A stretch of DNA of 64,000 nt from Stigmatella aurantiaca DW4/3-1 (GCF_000165485.1 NC_014623.1:2995501-3059500), one strand, 5' to 3'; shown: positions 24,886 to 34,775, counted from the stretch's first letter. Notes: generated by a model from the sequence alone, not told the origin. Made by a program: numbers and translations.

Positions 24886-26210
24886 GCCGACCTCCCGATC
24901 ACAGCGACGCGCTGGGGCTTGTCGGGATCCTCGAAGAACACCATCCAGCCATTCGGAGGGATGATGCGCCCACGCCCAGAAACTTCGTGGCGCTCGTCCT
25001 GCGCCTTGCCGACCGGTGCTACCCACGCAGCGCAGCCTGAGTGAGCGCGCACGGAGATGCCGCGTTGGACTGGAATGAGCTCGACGTGAGGTGCGCGCGC
25101 GGCGACGCCGGTCTGGCCCTCCGTCACCCGGCGCGTGAGCACTATGCCCTCGCCGGTCAGCGGAAGCTGCCAGAGCCGTGTCGCGCCCTCGACCAATCCC
25201 TTACCGGGCTGCCACCGAGTGAGTCGAACCGGCGTGATGGGCGGACGCGGCTCCTCGCACCACGGGCACTCCGACGACGTGACGAAGTAAGTGCCTCCGC
25301 AGCCGGCGCAACTCACCGTCTGGTCTGCGGCGACGTGCAGCCGCTCGACCCAGTCAGAGACGCTGGTTCGCCGCTTCCGATCGGTCACGCCCTCCTCGAA
25401 CGTCCGCCGGGCGAGTTCCAAGAGTCGTCTGGCGAGAACGACATCGGCGGGTAACCCCGTCGAGCAGCGATTGCGCTCGTCGGAGGAGTGACCGACCCAC
25501 GGGAGGCGCCCAGCGAAGGCTTCTTCCTCGAGTTCGGGTTCGCCGTCGTTCACGAGATCGCCAATAAGCGGGTGGGTCAGCGTGAGCGTGTGCCACGCGA
25601 GGACGGCGAACGCCCACGCGTCGGAGAGCGACGTGCAACCGCTGGTTCCGGCGACCACCTCGGGGGCGCCGTAACCCGGCGTGTAGATAGCGCGGCGTGG
25701 ATCTGACTCGTGGCTCAGGTTGTCGAGGTCGATCAGCCAGGCCTCGACGGCGTTGATGGGCTGCGAGATGAACACGTTGTTGTGCGACACGTCGGCGTAG
25801 ACGACGCCGCGCGCGTGCAGTCCGAGCAGCGCTTCTCCGGCGTGCGCCAGCAGGCGCAGCCGCCGACGCAGGCTGCCCGTGTCGATGTGCCAGCGCACAA
25901 GGTCCTTGGAGGGAGCCTCTATCAGCGCCTTGATCGGCAGCATGTCACCGAGGAACTCGGCGACGTAGCCGACGTACGGCTTCTTCAGCACCGCGATGGG
26001 CTTTGCGACGTGCAGCCCGGCGAGGTCGAGACGACGGACGAAGGCGAACTGGCGCCGCAGCACCTCGGCGTCGGCACCGGGGTTGAGCAGCTTCACGATG
26101 CGACGGCCCCCCTTGGCGAGCCACACCTCGCCCTGGCCGCCCGCGCCGATCTTCTTCGCGAGCGTATGGACAGCGCCGGACTCGTCGACGACTTGTTGGA
26201 TCGGGGTCAT
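24882..26210 (-). CDS. TerY-P triad protein kinase with zinc ribbon
   Basis: ATG 26210 overlaps the PP2C stop as ATGA and is preferred to the in-frame ATG nine bases upstream. The protein has ~442 residues. The kinase domain has a Gly loop GAGGQGEVW, a catalytic loop YADVSHNNVF in place of HRDxKxxN, and DLD in place of DFG; the catalytic Asp and Asn remain. A zinc ribbon (CAGCGG...CPWCEE, ~residues 305-325) follows, then a ~110-residue C-terminal beta-rich part. A kinase with C-terminal Cys pairs next to PP2C and a vWA protein defines the TerY-P phosphorylation triad. The divergent HRD and DFG motifs are shared by several members of that group. Confidence 0.85.
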   Translation of the reverse strand: MTPIQQVVDESGAVHTLAKKIGAGGQGEVWLAKGGRRIVKLLNPGADAEVLRRQFAFVRRLDLAGLHVAKPIAVLKKPYVGYVAEFLGDMLPIKALIEAPSKDLVRWHIDTGSLRRRLRLLAHAGEALLGLHARGVVYADVSHNNVFISQPINAVEAWLIDLDNLSHESDPRRAIYTPGYGAPEVVAGTSGCTSLSDAWAFAVLAWHTLTLTHPLIGDLVNDGEPELEEEAFAGRLPWVGHSSDERNRCSTGLPADVVLARRLLELARRTFEEGVTDRKRRTSVSDWVERLHVAADQTVSCAGCGGTYFVTSSECPWCEEPRPPITPVRLTRWQPGKGLVEGATRLWQLPLTGEGIVLTRRVTEGQTGVAARAPHVELIPVQRGISVRAHSGCAAWVAPVGKAQDERHEVSGRGRIIPPNGWMVFFEDPDKPQRVAVIGRSA

Positions 26211-26902
26211 GGCTTCCACATCACGAGGAGGGTCTTGTCGTCCCGATGGTGCGGGACGGGCCAGTTGCGCAGCTCACGCGCGAGCGCGCGAGCTGGGTGT
26301 TGAAGAGCGCCAAGTTCGTCTGCGACCCAAGTGGCCAAGTCACTGATGCGGCCGGGTTCGAGATCCTCGGACACACCGTCGGTGGCGAGCACGAGCCGCT
26401 CTTGCGGGGCCAGGGGCTCGACGAGCGCGAAGGACCAGTCCGCGAGGGTGTGCGGCGTCCCGAGCGCATGGGTGAGCCCGAAGCCCTCACTGCGCGATGG
26501 GTGGACCACGACGGCACCGTCCGCCCCACGCCGAGCGATAAGGCCGTCGCCGAGCTGCGCTTGGGCAGCTCGACCATGTCCGTCCTCGGCGTAGAACAGG
26601 CAGGTGGTCGACGCTTCGTCCGCTGCGACACGCCCGAGACGAAGCCGCCAAGCGGCCTCGACAATCCGAATCATGTCCTCGACGACGCCCACGGGGGACC
26701 GCTGCCAGAGCCGCCACGCGTCGCGCACCGCCAGCGCTGCGGCGCGGGAACCCTCCCTCGAGCGGGGGCGGCTCCCCATGCCGTCGCAGACGACCGCCAA
26801 GCTCGCGTGGGGAGCTGCGACCGCCAGCCAGGCATCCTGGCACAGCAGCCCCTCCTGCATGTGTCCCGGGCCGCGAACGCTTGTGGCCACCACGCGAACC
26901 AC
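26207..26902 (-). CDS. PP2C-type protein phosphatase of the TerY-P triad
   Basis: GTG 26902 overlaps the TerY stop as TAGTG and gives a 231-residue single-domain PP2C; the longer open frame is inside terY. Motifs are VVCDGMGS (metal-binding DGxG, ~residue 40), a QLGDGLIAR-like strand near ~100, LATDGVSE (~170) and the final HRDDKTLLVMW (~220). These supply the acidic metal ligands of PP2C enzymes. It would remove phosphates placed by the adjacent kinase, on a shared substrate or on the TerY vWA protein. No membrane segment is present. Tight coupling on both sides indicates fixed stoichiometry. Confidence 0.86.
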   Translation of the reverse strand: MVRVVATSVRGPGHMQEGLLCQDAWLAVAAPHASLAVVCDGMGSRPRSREGSRAAALAVRDAWRLWQRSPVGVVEDMIRIVEAAWRLRLGRVAADEASTTCLFYAEDGHGRAAQAQLGDGLIARRGADGAVVVHPSRSEGFGLTHALGTPHTLADWSFALVEPLAPQERLVLATDGVSEDLEPGRISDLATWVADELGALQHPARALARELRNWPVPHHRDDKTLLVMWKP

Positions 26903-27558
26903 TACAGGTCCCAGCCGCCGTTCGGATCGCCCGCCGACGGAGCGACGTTCGGGTTCGCGCTGCGCGAACGCGCCGACACGCTCATCGTGACGAGTTGGAA
27001 GAACTTGCGGATCTGGCGAGCTTCGTCGGCGCGGTACACGCGAGCCTCGGGATCGGCGAGGAAGGCCTGAAGGACGGCGTGGTCGGCGTCGGCGCCGATC
27101 GCGAGCGCCATGCGGAACGCCTTGCCGCCGCGCTCGTTCTTGAGGAGCGACTCGAGCGGCTGCTTCCACTCGTCCGTGGGCTGCCCGTCGGAGACGAGCA
27201 CGATGGTCGGGCGGTACGCGCGGCTCGGCACCGCGTTGCGGTCCTCCACCATCGTGCGGGCGAGATCGAAGGCGGCGCCCATCGGAGTGCCGCCGTTCGC
27301 GCCGAGGTCGGTCCACGCGGCATCGCGGGCGCGGCCGAGCGGGAGGTGGACTCGCGACTGGCCTCCGAACGTGATGACGGAGACGTGGACCTCGGCGCGG
27401 AGGTCGGACTCGTCCTGGAAGGCTTCGATCATCTCGCGCACAGCGAGGTTGAGCGCCTGGATCTTGCCGTCGACGCCCATGCTGCCCGACACGTCGGCGA
27501 GCACCACGACCGGCAGCGGGCGCGCCGCCTGGGTGGTGAACTCCTTAAGCTTGCTCAT
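26902..27558 (-). CDS. terY: TerY-like von Willebrand factor A (vWA) protein
   Basis: ATG 27558 is chosen because it has a strong ribosome site (GGAGG) at ideal spacing; upstream in-frame starts at 27651 and near 27600 lack one. The protein has ~218 residues. The MIDAS metal site is complete: DVSGSMG (~residue 21), the Thr in GGTPMG (~89), and the Asp in LVSDGQP (~120). TerY proteins are stand-alone cytosolic vWA adaptors that work with a PP2C phosphatase and a kinase. It is the first gene of the seven-gene operon, whose transcript probably starts near 27690 from a sigma54-type element. Confidence 0.88.
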   Translation of the reverse strand: MSKLKEFTTQAARPLPVVVLADVSGSMGVDGKIQALNLAVREMIEAFQDESDLRAEVHVSVITFGGQSRVHLPLGRARDAAWTDLGANGGTPMGAAFDLARTMVEDRNAVPSRAYRPTIVLVSDGQPTDEWKQPLESLLKNERGGKAFRMALAIGADADHAVLQAFLADPEARVYRADEARQIRKFFQLVTMSVSARSRSANPNVAPSAGDPNGGWDL

Positions 27559-27701
27559 CTGTCCCTCCGTGCTGGTGGTGAGGTGAGTCACATTATCCAT
27601 CCCCCTGGGTTTCGTGTGGTTTCTGGTCGGGTTCGTGTTCTTCATCGTCATGGCGGTTCGGTCCTCTCGATGGCAGCACCAACGCAGTCCACGGGGCCAA
27701 T

Positions 27702-27717
27702 TGCATGTGGCGCGCCA
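27702..27717 (-). promoter_or_regulatory. Sigma54-type (-24/-12) promoter of the terY operon
   Basis: Read on the minus strand this is TGGCGCGCCACATGCA, against the consensus TGGCACG-N4-TTGCA. The invariant GG and GC are 10 bases apart as required, and only two consensus bases differ. It lies 144 bases upstream of the terY start and near a divergent gene for a sigma54-type AAA+ regulator. Part of it is a GTGGCGCGCCAC palindrome, so a dimeric binding site is an alternative. Confidence 0.6.
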
Positions 27718-27959
27718 CGTGCCGCCAGATGGCCGAAGTACCTAATTTTACAGGAGAGCGAGGTCGATCATCAAACTCGCTGAGCGTCGACTTGCTCCCA
27801 GATGAGCAGAAACGTGCCGATGGTATCGTTCAGCATATCTTTGCTCACGCAGCGGCAGCATGATGCCGACGTGGCCCTCGTTTGCTCAGCAAGTGGCGGG
27901 ATTCCGGCGACTTCGTCGGCTGGCACTCTCCTTGAGATAGCCGGCGGTGGAGGTTCACC

Positions 27960-28283
27960 ATGCTCGCCTACGAAGCCGATCGTCGACCTACGCGCCACTA
28001 CAATGCCCGCGCTGCCGAACGGGCGCTCCGCTCCGACATCGAGGAGTTCCTCATGACGTGGGGAACGGAGACGCGCGCAGCCGGCGCCACGCACATCACC
28101 TTGGTCCGCCGCGACCTTCCCTTCGAGCTGCAGGACAGCGAGGAGGCGGATCGTGCCGAAGGGTGGATCATCGTCGCGAGTGACGATGGCTCCCTCATCA
28201 CCTGCTACCGCAGGACCGATGCTTGGCGCTTCGTTCGGCGGAAGAGCCAGATGCGCCCGCGTCGGCGCTCTCGGAGGATTTGA
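27960..28283 (+). CDS. Small unknown protein upstream of the CARF-AAA+ regulator
   Basis: The protein has 107 residues and a good ribosome site (GGAGG six bases before the ATG). It is followed after 28 bases by the regulator gene in the same direction. It contains GWIIVASDDGSLITCYRR near residues 68-85, a beta-hairpin pattern also seen in DUF4258-like small proteins, and a very basic C-terminus (RPRRRSRRI). An overlapping minus-strand frame of similar length lacks a ribosome site and family-like features. It may be a co-regulator, nucleic-acid-binding protein or small toxin. Function unknown. Confidence 0.6.
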   Translation: MLAYEADRRPTRHYNARAAERALRSDIEEFLMTWGTETRAAGATHITLVRRDLPFELQDSEEADRAEGWIIVASDDGSLITCYRRTDAWRFVRRKSQMRPRRRSRRI

Positions 28284-28311
28284 GCATGCAGCAACGAAAG
28301 GCTGACGTCCG

Positions 28312-30099
28312 ATGACGACCACAATCTCCGTGTCATGGGTGTCGGTCAACAACGACCCCTACGAGCGCGCGAAGGACGGCAGCTACCTCGAACGCGATGG
28401 CGAGAAAACGCCGGGCCCTACGCTGGAGTTCCTCTTCAACGCCGCTTCACCCATCGCGAACCGCGTGAAGAAACACTACGTCTTCGTGCGGCGCCCGAGG
28501 ACGCCCGAGACGGGCGGACGGCTCGTGCATCCGCGTGAGGCCGACGTCGCCGACGAGCTGGTCAAGGCGATCGAGGACCGGAAGGGCGCGCCGGAGGTGA
28601 AGCTCGTGTGGTGGGACACCGGCGCGCCGCCGACAGACCACCGCGAGCTCTTTCTCTTCACGGCCCGCGCGCTCGCCGACATTCGGCGCGAGAACCCGCG
28701 AGCCGACATCGTCGTGAACATCAGCCCCGGCACCCCGGCGGCTCAGACCGTGATGCTCCTCGCGCTTCAGGCGCGGTTGGCAGGCGACGACGTTCGGGCG
28801 TTCCACGGCACGCCTCGGGACAAGCGACGCGGGCCGAACGATGTCGTGCGAGAGGTGCCGTGGAACCTGCTCGCCGAGCTCGCGGCCACGCCCACCGAGG
28901 TCGACGACGCGGGCACAAGGCCCACCGAGTGGAGCCTCAATCGTGCGCGCTCTCCACGGCTGCGCGAGGTCGCCACCCTCGTGAACCAGTACGGCGGGGT
29001 TCCCTTCCCTGTGCTCGTAATGGGCGCGCGAGGGACCGGCAAGACCGAGATCGCGCGCAGGCTGCGTGAGGGGTTTCGCGAGTGGACGGCGCAGTCGCTG
29101 TCAAAGTGGGACTTCCACCTTAATTGCGCTGAGTTCCGAGGCGACGCGAACATGCTGCGGAGCGCGCTGTTCGGTCACGTGAAGGGGGCCCACAGCCAGG
29201 CGCTGAAGGACGAAGCTGGCCTCCTCGAGAAGGCGGCCGACGACTGCGTGTTCCTCGACGAGATCCACTGGATGAACCCGCAAGCGCAGGGCCTGCTGCT
29301 TGTCGCGCTTCAGCGGAACGGGAGCATCCGTCGTATCGGTGGCGACAAGTCGATCCCGGCGAAGTTCAGGCTCGTCGCAGCGACAAACCAGCCGCGCAAC
29401 ATCCTCCGCGAGAAGCTCACGCCGGACTTCCTCGACCGCGTCTCGGATCTCGTCATCGAGCTCCCCGAGCTGCGTGACTGCCGCGAGGATCTCGGCGATA
29501 TCTGGAGGTCCGTCGTGCGCCGCGCGTGCGAAGAGCTGGTGCAGCGCGACCCGGCGCGCGCGATCGGCAGTGGCACTGGCTCTGGGCGTGTCGACGATCT
29601 CGTCGCCGAGTTCCAGCCCCATCACGCCAAGGTCGAGCGCGCGATCGGCGCGATGCGCCTTGCAGGCAACTTCCGAGATCTCGAGAAGCTCGCGCGGCGG
29701 CTCCTCGTTGGTGGGCTCGCGAAGGGGCGCTTCCTCTCGTTGAAGGACGATCTCGTGCGCTCGGAGTTAGACCGCCTCCGCAAGGAGGAGCGCATCGACG
29801 CGGAGCAGGGGGCGGGCCCTGCGACGTCGCTCGTCGACGAGTTGCCGACGGTGGCGCGCTGCGAGGACTACTTGCGCGAGGTTCGCGACGCTGGGACGGT
29901 GCTCCCCGGTCCGGCAGCGGTCGACGAATGGGAGCGTCGGCTTCTGATCGCGGCCCACGCGGTCGGCGGCAGCGGGGCGAAGGCTGCGGCGCTGCTCGGT
30001 ATGAACGCGCGGACCTTCAACGCGAAGATGGAGAAGTGGGACGCGGCAACGACGTCAACCGGCAAGGGGCGGCATCGTGCGCGCTCGGACTTCGAATAG
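28312..30099 (+). CDS. RtcR-like regulator: CARF-like sensor fused to sigma54-type AAA+ domain
   Basis: The protein has 595 residues. The N-terminal ~190 residues contain VVNISPGTPAAQTVMLLAL (~140-160), the nucleotide-binding loop pattern of CARF domains that sense cyclic oligonucleotides; RtcR regulators have such a domain. Residues ~215-430 are an AAA+ module with Walker A GARGTGKTE and Walker B CVFLDEI. A C-terminal Fis-type helix-turn-helix (AAALLGMNARTFNAKM) follows. The sigma54 contact loop normally GAFTGA reads GAHSQA (~residue 300), so activation of sigma54 may be altered. It is divergent from the terY operon and presumably controls it. Confidence 0.82.
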   Translation: MTTTISVSWVSVNNDPYERAKDGSYLERDGEKTPGPTLEFLFNAASPIANRVKKHYVFVRRPRTPETGGRLVHPREADVADELVKAIEDRKGAPEVKLVWWDTGAPPTDHRELFLFTARALADIRRENPRADIVVNISPGTPAAQTVMLLALQARLAGDDVRAFHGTPRDKRRGPNDVVREVPWNLLAELAATPTEVDDAGTRPTEWSLNRARSPRLREVATLVNQYGGVPFPVLVMGARGTGKTEIARRLREGFREWTAQSLSKWDFHLNCAEFRGDANMLRSALFGHVKGAHSQALKDEAGLLEKAADDCVFLDEIHWMNPQAQGLLLVALQRNGSIRRIGGDKSIPAKFRLVAATNQPRNILREKLTPDFLDRVSDLVIELPELRDCREDLGDIWRSVVRRACEELVQRDPARAIGSGTGSGRVDDLVAEFQPHHAKVERAIGAMRLAGNFRDLEKLARRLLVGGLAKGRFLSLKDDLVRSELDRLRKEERIDAEQGAGPATSLVDELPTVARCEDYLREVRDAGTVLPGPAAVDEWERRLLIAAHAVGGSGAKAAALLGMNARTFNAKMEKWDAATTSTGKGRHRARSDFE

Positions 30100-30772
30100 C
30101 CGCTTTCTTCCATTTTCGGCCATTCGGCTCGGCCCTGGTAACGGCACGCGCGCCCAGGTACGCGTAGGGTGGAGGACCAGTGGTTCGAGGGCGTCGCGGG
30201 GGCTCGTGGGGCTCACAGGGAGGACAAAGGCCTGCGGCCCGAAGCGCTGGGGGACACGCGCGCACGAACGGGGCGCCACGCGGAGGAGGCGCTGGCGCGC
30301 GGGGCTGACCGGGGCTGCGCGCCAGGTGGGCCGCGTAGCGGCCAGCGGGGCTCAGTGGCGAGAGGGCAGATGGGCCGGGGAAGTGAACGGCGCGCTGGAG
30401 TCCGGCCCGCTGGGCGGAGTGTGCTTCCGGGCGCGAATTCTTGCTCCGACTCATACTGCGGTGCTCGAGCACTTGGTGACTGGCCGCTCTAACCCCGCGA
30501 ATCTACGGAGTCTCCTGCTTCAGGCGTGTGTTTCCGCGCGACAGGCGGCAGCTCCACGGGGAAAGTGAACGGATGCGGCCTGGCTCGGCGAAAGTGCCCG
30601 CGTTCGCTTTCGGGGCGCGAATTTCCTTGGGGTTGGTGAGGGGCTCCACTGGATGGGTCGAAAGGTCCTATTTTAGTTTGGGCCAGTCTTGGCAGGATGA
30701 ACCTTGGGCATTGAGCCGCAGTGCCATCGATTGGGACAACTGCTTGGCGGGCAGCCTCTCCCAGGAGCGCGA
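30100..30772. other. GC-rich non-coding region
   Basis: Frames here have no family-like features and the plus-strand 163-residue frame is basic, low-complexity and has no ribosome site. I see no convincing RNA, repeat or terminator beyond general G-rich strings around 30150-30420. It may hold the promoter of the broken gene at 30773. Confidence 0.4.
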
Positions 30773-31546
30773 ATGCGAGTATTGGTTCAGGACAAAAACG
30801 GTGCGTCCCATCCTCTTCAGCTGGATGAGGAGATTCTCGCGCGACATGAGGCCGACCCCGCGTTACCGCCGGCCTGCGAAGGGATCTTTACCTGTGAGGC
30901 GCGAGTGCTGGATGTCTGGCGGTATACCGTTGAGGTTGGTCCGGGCGGTGCTGTGGCTCTAATTGCGCATGAAAGCGGGACAGTTAACGGCTCACAATTT
31001 GCCGATCGCCCAGCGGCCGATGCTCTGGCAGAAGAAACAGCTGCCCCTGTGCTGCTACTTCTTCTGGAGTCACCTCATACGGCTGAATACCGCTTCGAGG
31101 CTGATAGGTTGATCCCGAGAGTTCCGGCGCAAGGCACCTCTCCTGGTGATGCAGGTGAAGCAATCCGGCGTTACCTGCACATCGTTGTTGGTAAGCTCAC
31201 CCTGCCAGTAGGGTGCTATCGTCTAGTGATTGCCAATCCTGTGCAGTATCAGTGCTCGCTCGGTCAATGGTACGGCAAGATGCGTCCGGTGATCCGCAAT
31301 CACGTTTGGAGACAGATCTGGAGTCTTGCGTTCATTCAATGCTAATTCATCTCGCGACTGGCGATTTATAAACCCGTTGCGGTGATCAATTGCTGCACTG
31401 GTGCTCTTAAGTCTGGTGTCCGTGATCTGCTGTTGATGTGTGCCAATCTAGTCATGGAGCGTGGCTACCTCCTGTACGAGGCTCCGCATCCTTCGGTGCA
31501 GTGGAATACCCTGCAGGCGAAGATTCCTGTGAGGCGGTTGGGCTAA
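30773..31546 (+). pseudogene. Unknown gene split by an in-frame stop codon
   Basis: ATG 30773 has a ribosome site (aggag) and opens a frame with VLLLLLESPHTAEY and RLVIANPVQYQCSLGQWYGK. It ends at TAA 31343-31345, but the same frame continues for 66 codons with protein-like sequence (KPVAVINCCTGALKSGVRD...YEAPHPS) to TAA 31544-31546. A single change of GAA to TAA would explain the break. The ESPH...NPVQYQ...INCCTG pattern recalls a uracil-DNA-glycosylase-like fold, but I am not sure. Length without the stop would be ~257 residues. Possibly inactive, or read through. Confidence 0.62.
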
Positions 31547-32023
31547 CTTTCCAACCGAGAGAAATCTTGTGAGTCGTAGTCCAACCTCATCCGGGCCTTC
31601 AGGATTGAATCCACGAGGGTATCTTCATTCACCGTGCGGTTTGGAGAAAGCAGTGTCGAGGTCCGTGACGTCGCCGCCTTCGACCTCCGCGCCCACCTCG
31701 CCGCGCTCAGCGGGTGTCGTCTCCCGCGCGGCGCGCAGAGCCTGAGCATGCCGTGCCTGGAGGCCTTCCAGCGAGAAGGTTGTGTGCAGATCCTGGCGGG
31801 AGTCGGCGCCGCCCATAATGACGTCGCGGCTGATGAGCGGCCGAGCACCCAGCGGCAGCGTCGCGATGATGCAGTCGACGTGTTGTCCGAGGCTCTCTGG
31901 GAGTTGTGGTTGCGTCGGCATGCGCAGGCACAACGACAAGCGACTGCGTGGGACGAGGAGGAGCGCGCGCATGGCTGAGCCGCAGACTCTCAACTTGTCT
32001 TCTTCCGGGGACAGAGCGTCCAT
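31543..32023 (-). pseudogene. Frameshifted minus-strand gene remnant, unknown
   Basis: Starting at ATG 32023 (MDALSPEEDK), one frame reads LPESLGQHVDCIIATLPLG and continues to GGDVTDLDTAFS near 31645. A second frame then continues with PNRTVNEDTLVDSILKA to the stop at 31543. The two parts join smoothly if one frameshift is removed, giving ~160 residues. I recognise no family. The gene ends tail to tail with the split gene at 30773-31546. Plus-strand frames over the same bases look worse. Confidence 0.42.
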
Positions 32024-32066
32024 GGTTTTCGCCCGAGGGCGTGCTGCCCCGGACGAAGGAGACACC

Positions 32067-32609
32067 ATGGCGAAGAAAGGGACGGCACGGGCCGCGCGCC
32101 AGCAGTTGGCGGACGTGCCGCAGCAACTGGCTGCGCTGGCCAGCATGTCGGTGCCGGAGCTGGCGGAGAAGTACCTGGAGGTGTACGGCGAGCCCACGCG
32201 CAGTCGGAACAAAGGCTACCTGCAGAAGCGCCTGGCCTTCCGGATTCAGGAACTGGCCGAAGGGGGCCTCTCCACGCGCGCCGTGGCACGCATTGCGGAA
32301 CTGGGCGACAAGCTCCCCGAACGCTGGCGGATGCGGCAGGTGCAGGAGAGCAAGCCCGCAGCCCCGCCGCCTCCTGCGGCAGCGGACGGGCGCGACGCGC
32401 GCCTACCGGCGCCAGGTACGGTGCTGACGCGCGTGTACAAGGGCACGCAGCACCAGGTGACGGTGCGTGAGGGCGGCTTCGAATACGAGGGCCAGTTGCA
32501 CCGCAGCCTCTCCAGCATCGCCAAACAGGTGACGGGGACGGCGTGGAATGGCTTCAGATTCTTCGGCCTCAAGCACGGCGGCTCGAAGCAGAAGGAGGTG
32601 ACGCCGTGA
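32067..32609 (+). CDS. DUF2924 protein of the serine-recombinase cassette
   Basis: ATG 32067 has an aagga ribosome site; the longer open frame upstream is unlikely. The protein has ~180 residues. It contains YGEPTRSRNKGYLQKRLAFRIQ (~residues 35-57) and, in the C-terminal half, a basic RVYKGTQHQVTV...FEYEGQLHRSLSSIAKQVTG pattern. This is the DUF2924 signature. Such proteins are repeatedly encoded just upstream of large serine recombinases on mobile DNA; the C-terminal part resembles a small DNA-binding domain. The stop overlaps the next gene (GTGA). Confidence 0.85.
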   Translation: MAKKGTARAARQQLADVPQQLAALASMSVPELAEKYLEVYGEPTRSRNKGYLQKRLAFRIQELAEGGLSTRAVARIAELGDKLPERWRMRQVQESKPAAPPPPAAADGRDARLPAPGTVLTRVYKGTQHQVTVREGGFEYEGQLHRSLSSIAKQVTGTAWNGFRFFGLKHGGSKQKEVTP

Positions 32610-32802
32610 GCGGCCCCTCCTTCTTCCAAACGCACATGGGACATCGCTTCGTCGAGGGGACGGTGCCGCAGCTCGTCCGAGAGCTGCAACGACTCAACGG
32701 CAACCTGGAGCGGCTGGTGGCCACGGCGGAGTTGCTCGCCGGGCAGAAGCAGTCCTCGGGCGCCGAGCCTGTGGCGCGGACGCCTGGGGATTCGGAGGGG
32801 AG

Positions 32803-32806
<4 letters not shown>
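32606..32806 (+). CDS. Small accessory protein of the recombinase cassette
   Basis: The protein has 66 residues and is too short for most gene finders. GTG 32606 overlaps the DUF2924 stop, and the stop overlaps the recombinase start (ATGA). A helical heptad stretch (LVRELQRLNGNLERLVATAELL) suggests a small coiled-coil partner. Function unknown. Its place between coupled genes makes it very likely real. Confidence 0.68.
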
Positions 32807-34352
<1,546 letters not shown>

Positions 34353-34356
<4 letters not shown>

Positions 34357-34775
34357 GTACAATCCTCGAGTCCCAGCCAGCGGAGGCAAGCCTCGTAAGC
34401 GCGTATTTCCACAGGGTGCGCCGGGCGGAGGTGAAACTCCGGGAAGGGCAACGGTCCCCGCCGCGACAGGAGATGCGGCGGTCGGCTCACGCAGCGCGGA
34501 TGTTGGCCCTGGCCCACCATGTGGAGGCTGCGATTGGGCAGGGGCGGTTGAAGAGCGCTGCGGACATGGCCTACCAACTGGGTTTCACGCGGGCACGTAT
34601 GACACATCTGCTCGACTTGCTCCTGCTGGCCCCGGACATCCAAGAGGAGGTGCTGTTCCTTGAGGCCGTGGATGGGCAGGAGCCCCTCAGCGAGCGAGGC
34701 CTTCGGGCCATTGCCCACGCGGGAGCCTGGGAGGTGCAGCGGGAGCGTTGGCGCGAGGTGAGCGCTTCATTTTGA
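34353..34775 (+). CDS. Helix-turn-helix accessory protein of the recombinase cassette
   Basis: The protein has 140 residues. GTG 34353 overlaps the recombinase stop (GTGA). A ParB/KorB-like helix-turn-helix is visible at ~residues 68-95 (SAADMAYQLGFTRARMTHLL). Genes of this kind accompany myxobacterial serine recombinases and may act as recombination directionality or regulatory factors, which is inferred from position. It ends about 180 bases before the sitB-like gene. Confidence 0.75.

Noticed and set aside
27771-28352. A 193-residue minus-strand open frame in the terY/regulator divergent region
   Set aside because: It overlaps the regulator start, has no ribosome site, and the plus-strand small gene has a good one.
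30077-30568. A 163-residue plus-strand open frame after the regulator
   Set aside because: Composition is Arg/Gly-rich and low-complexity, with no ribosome site and no recognisable motif.
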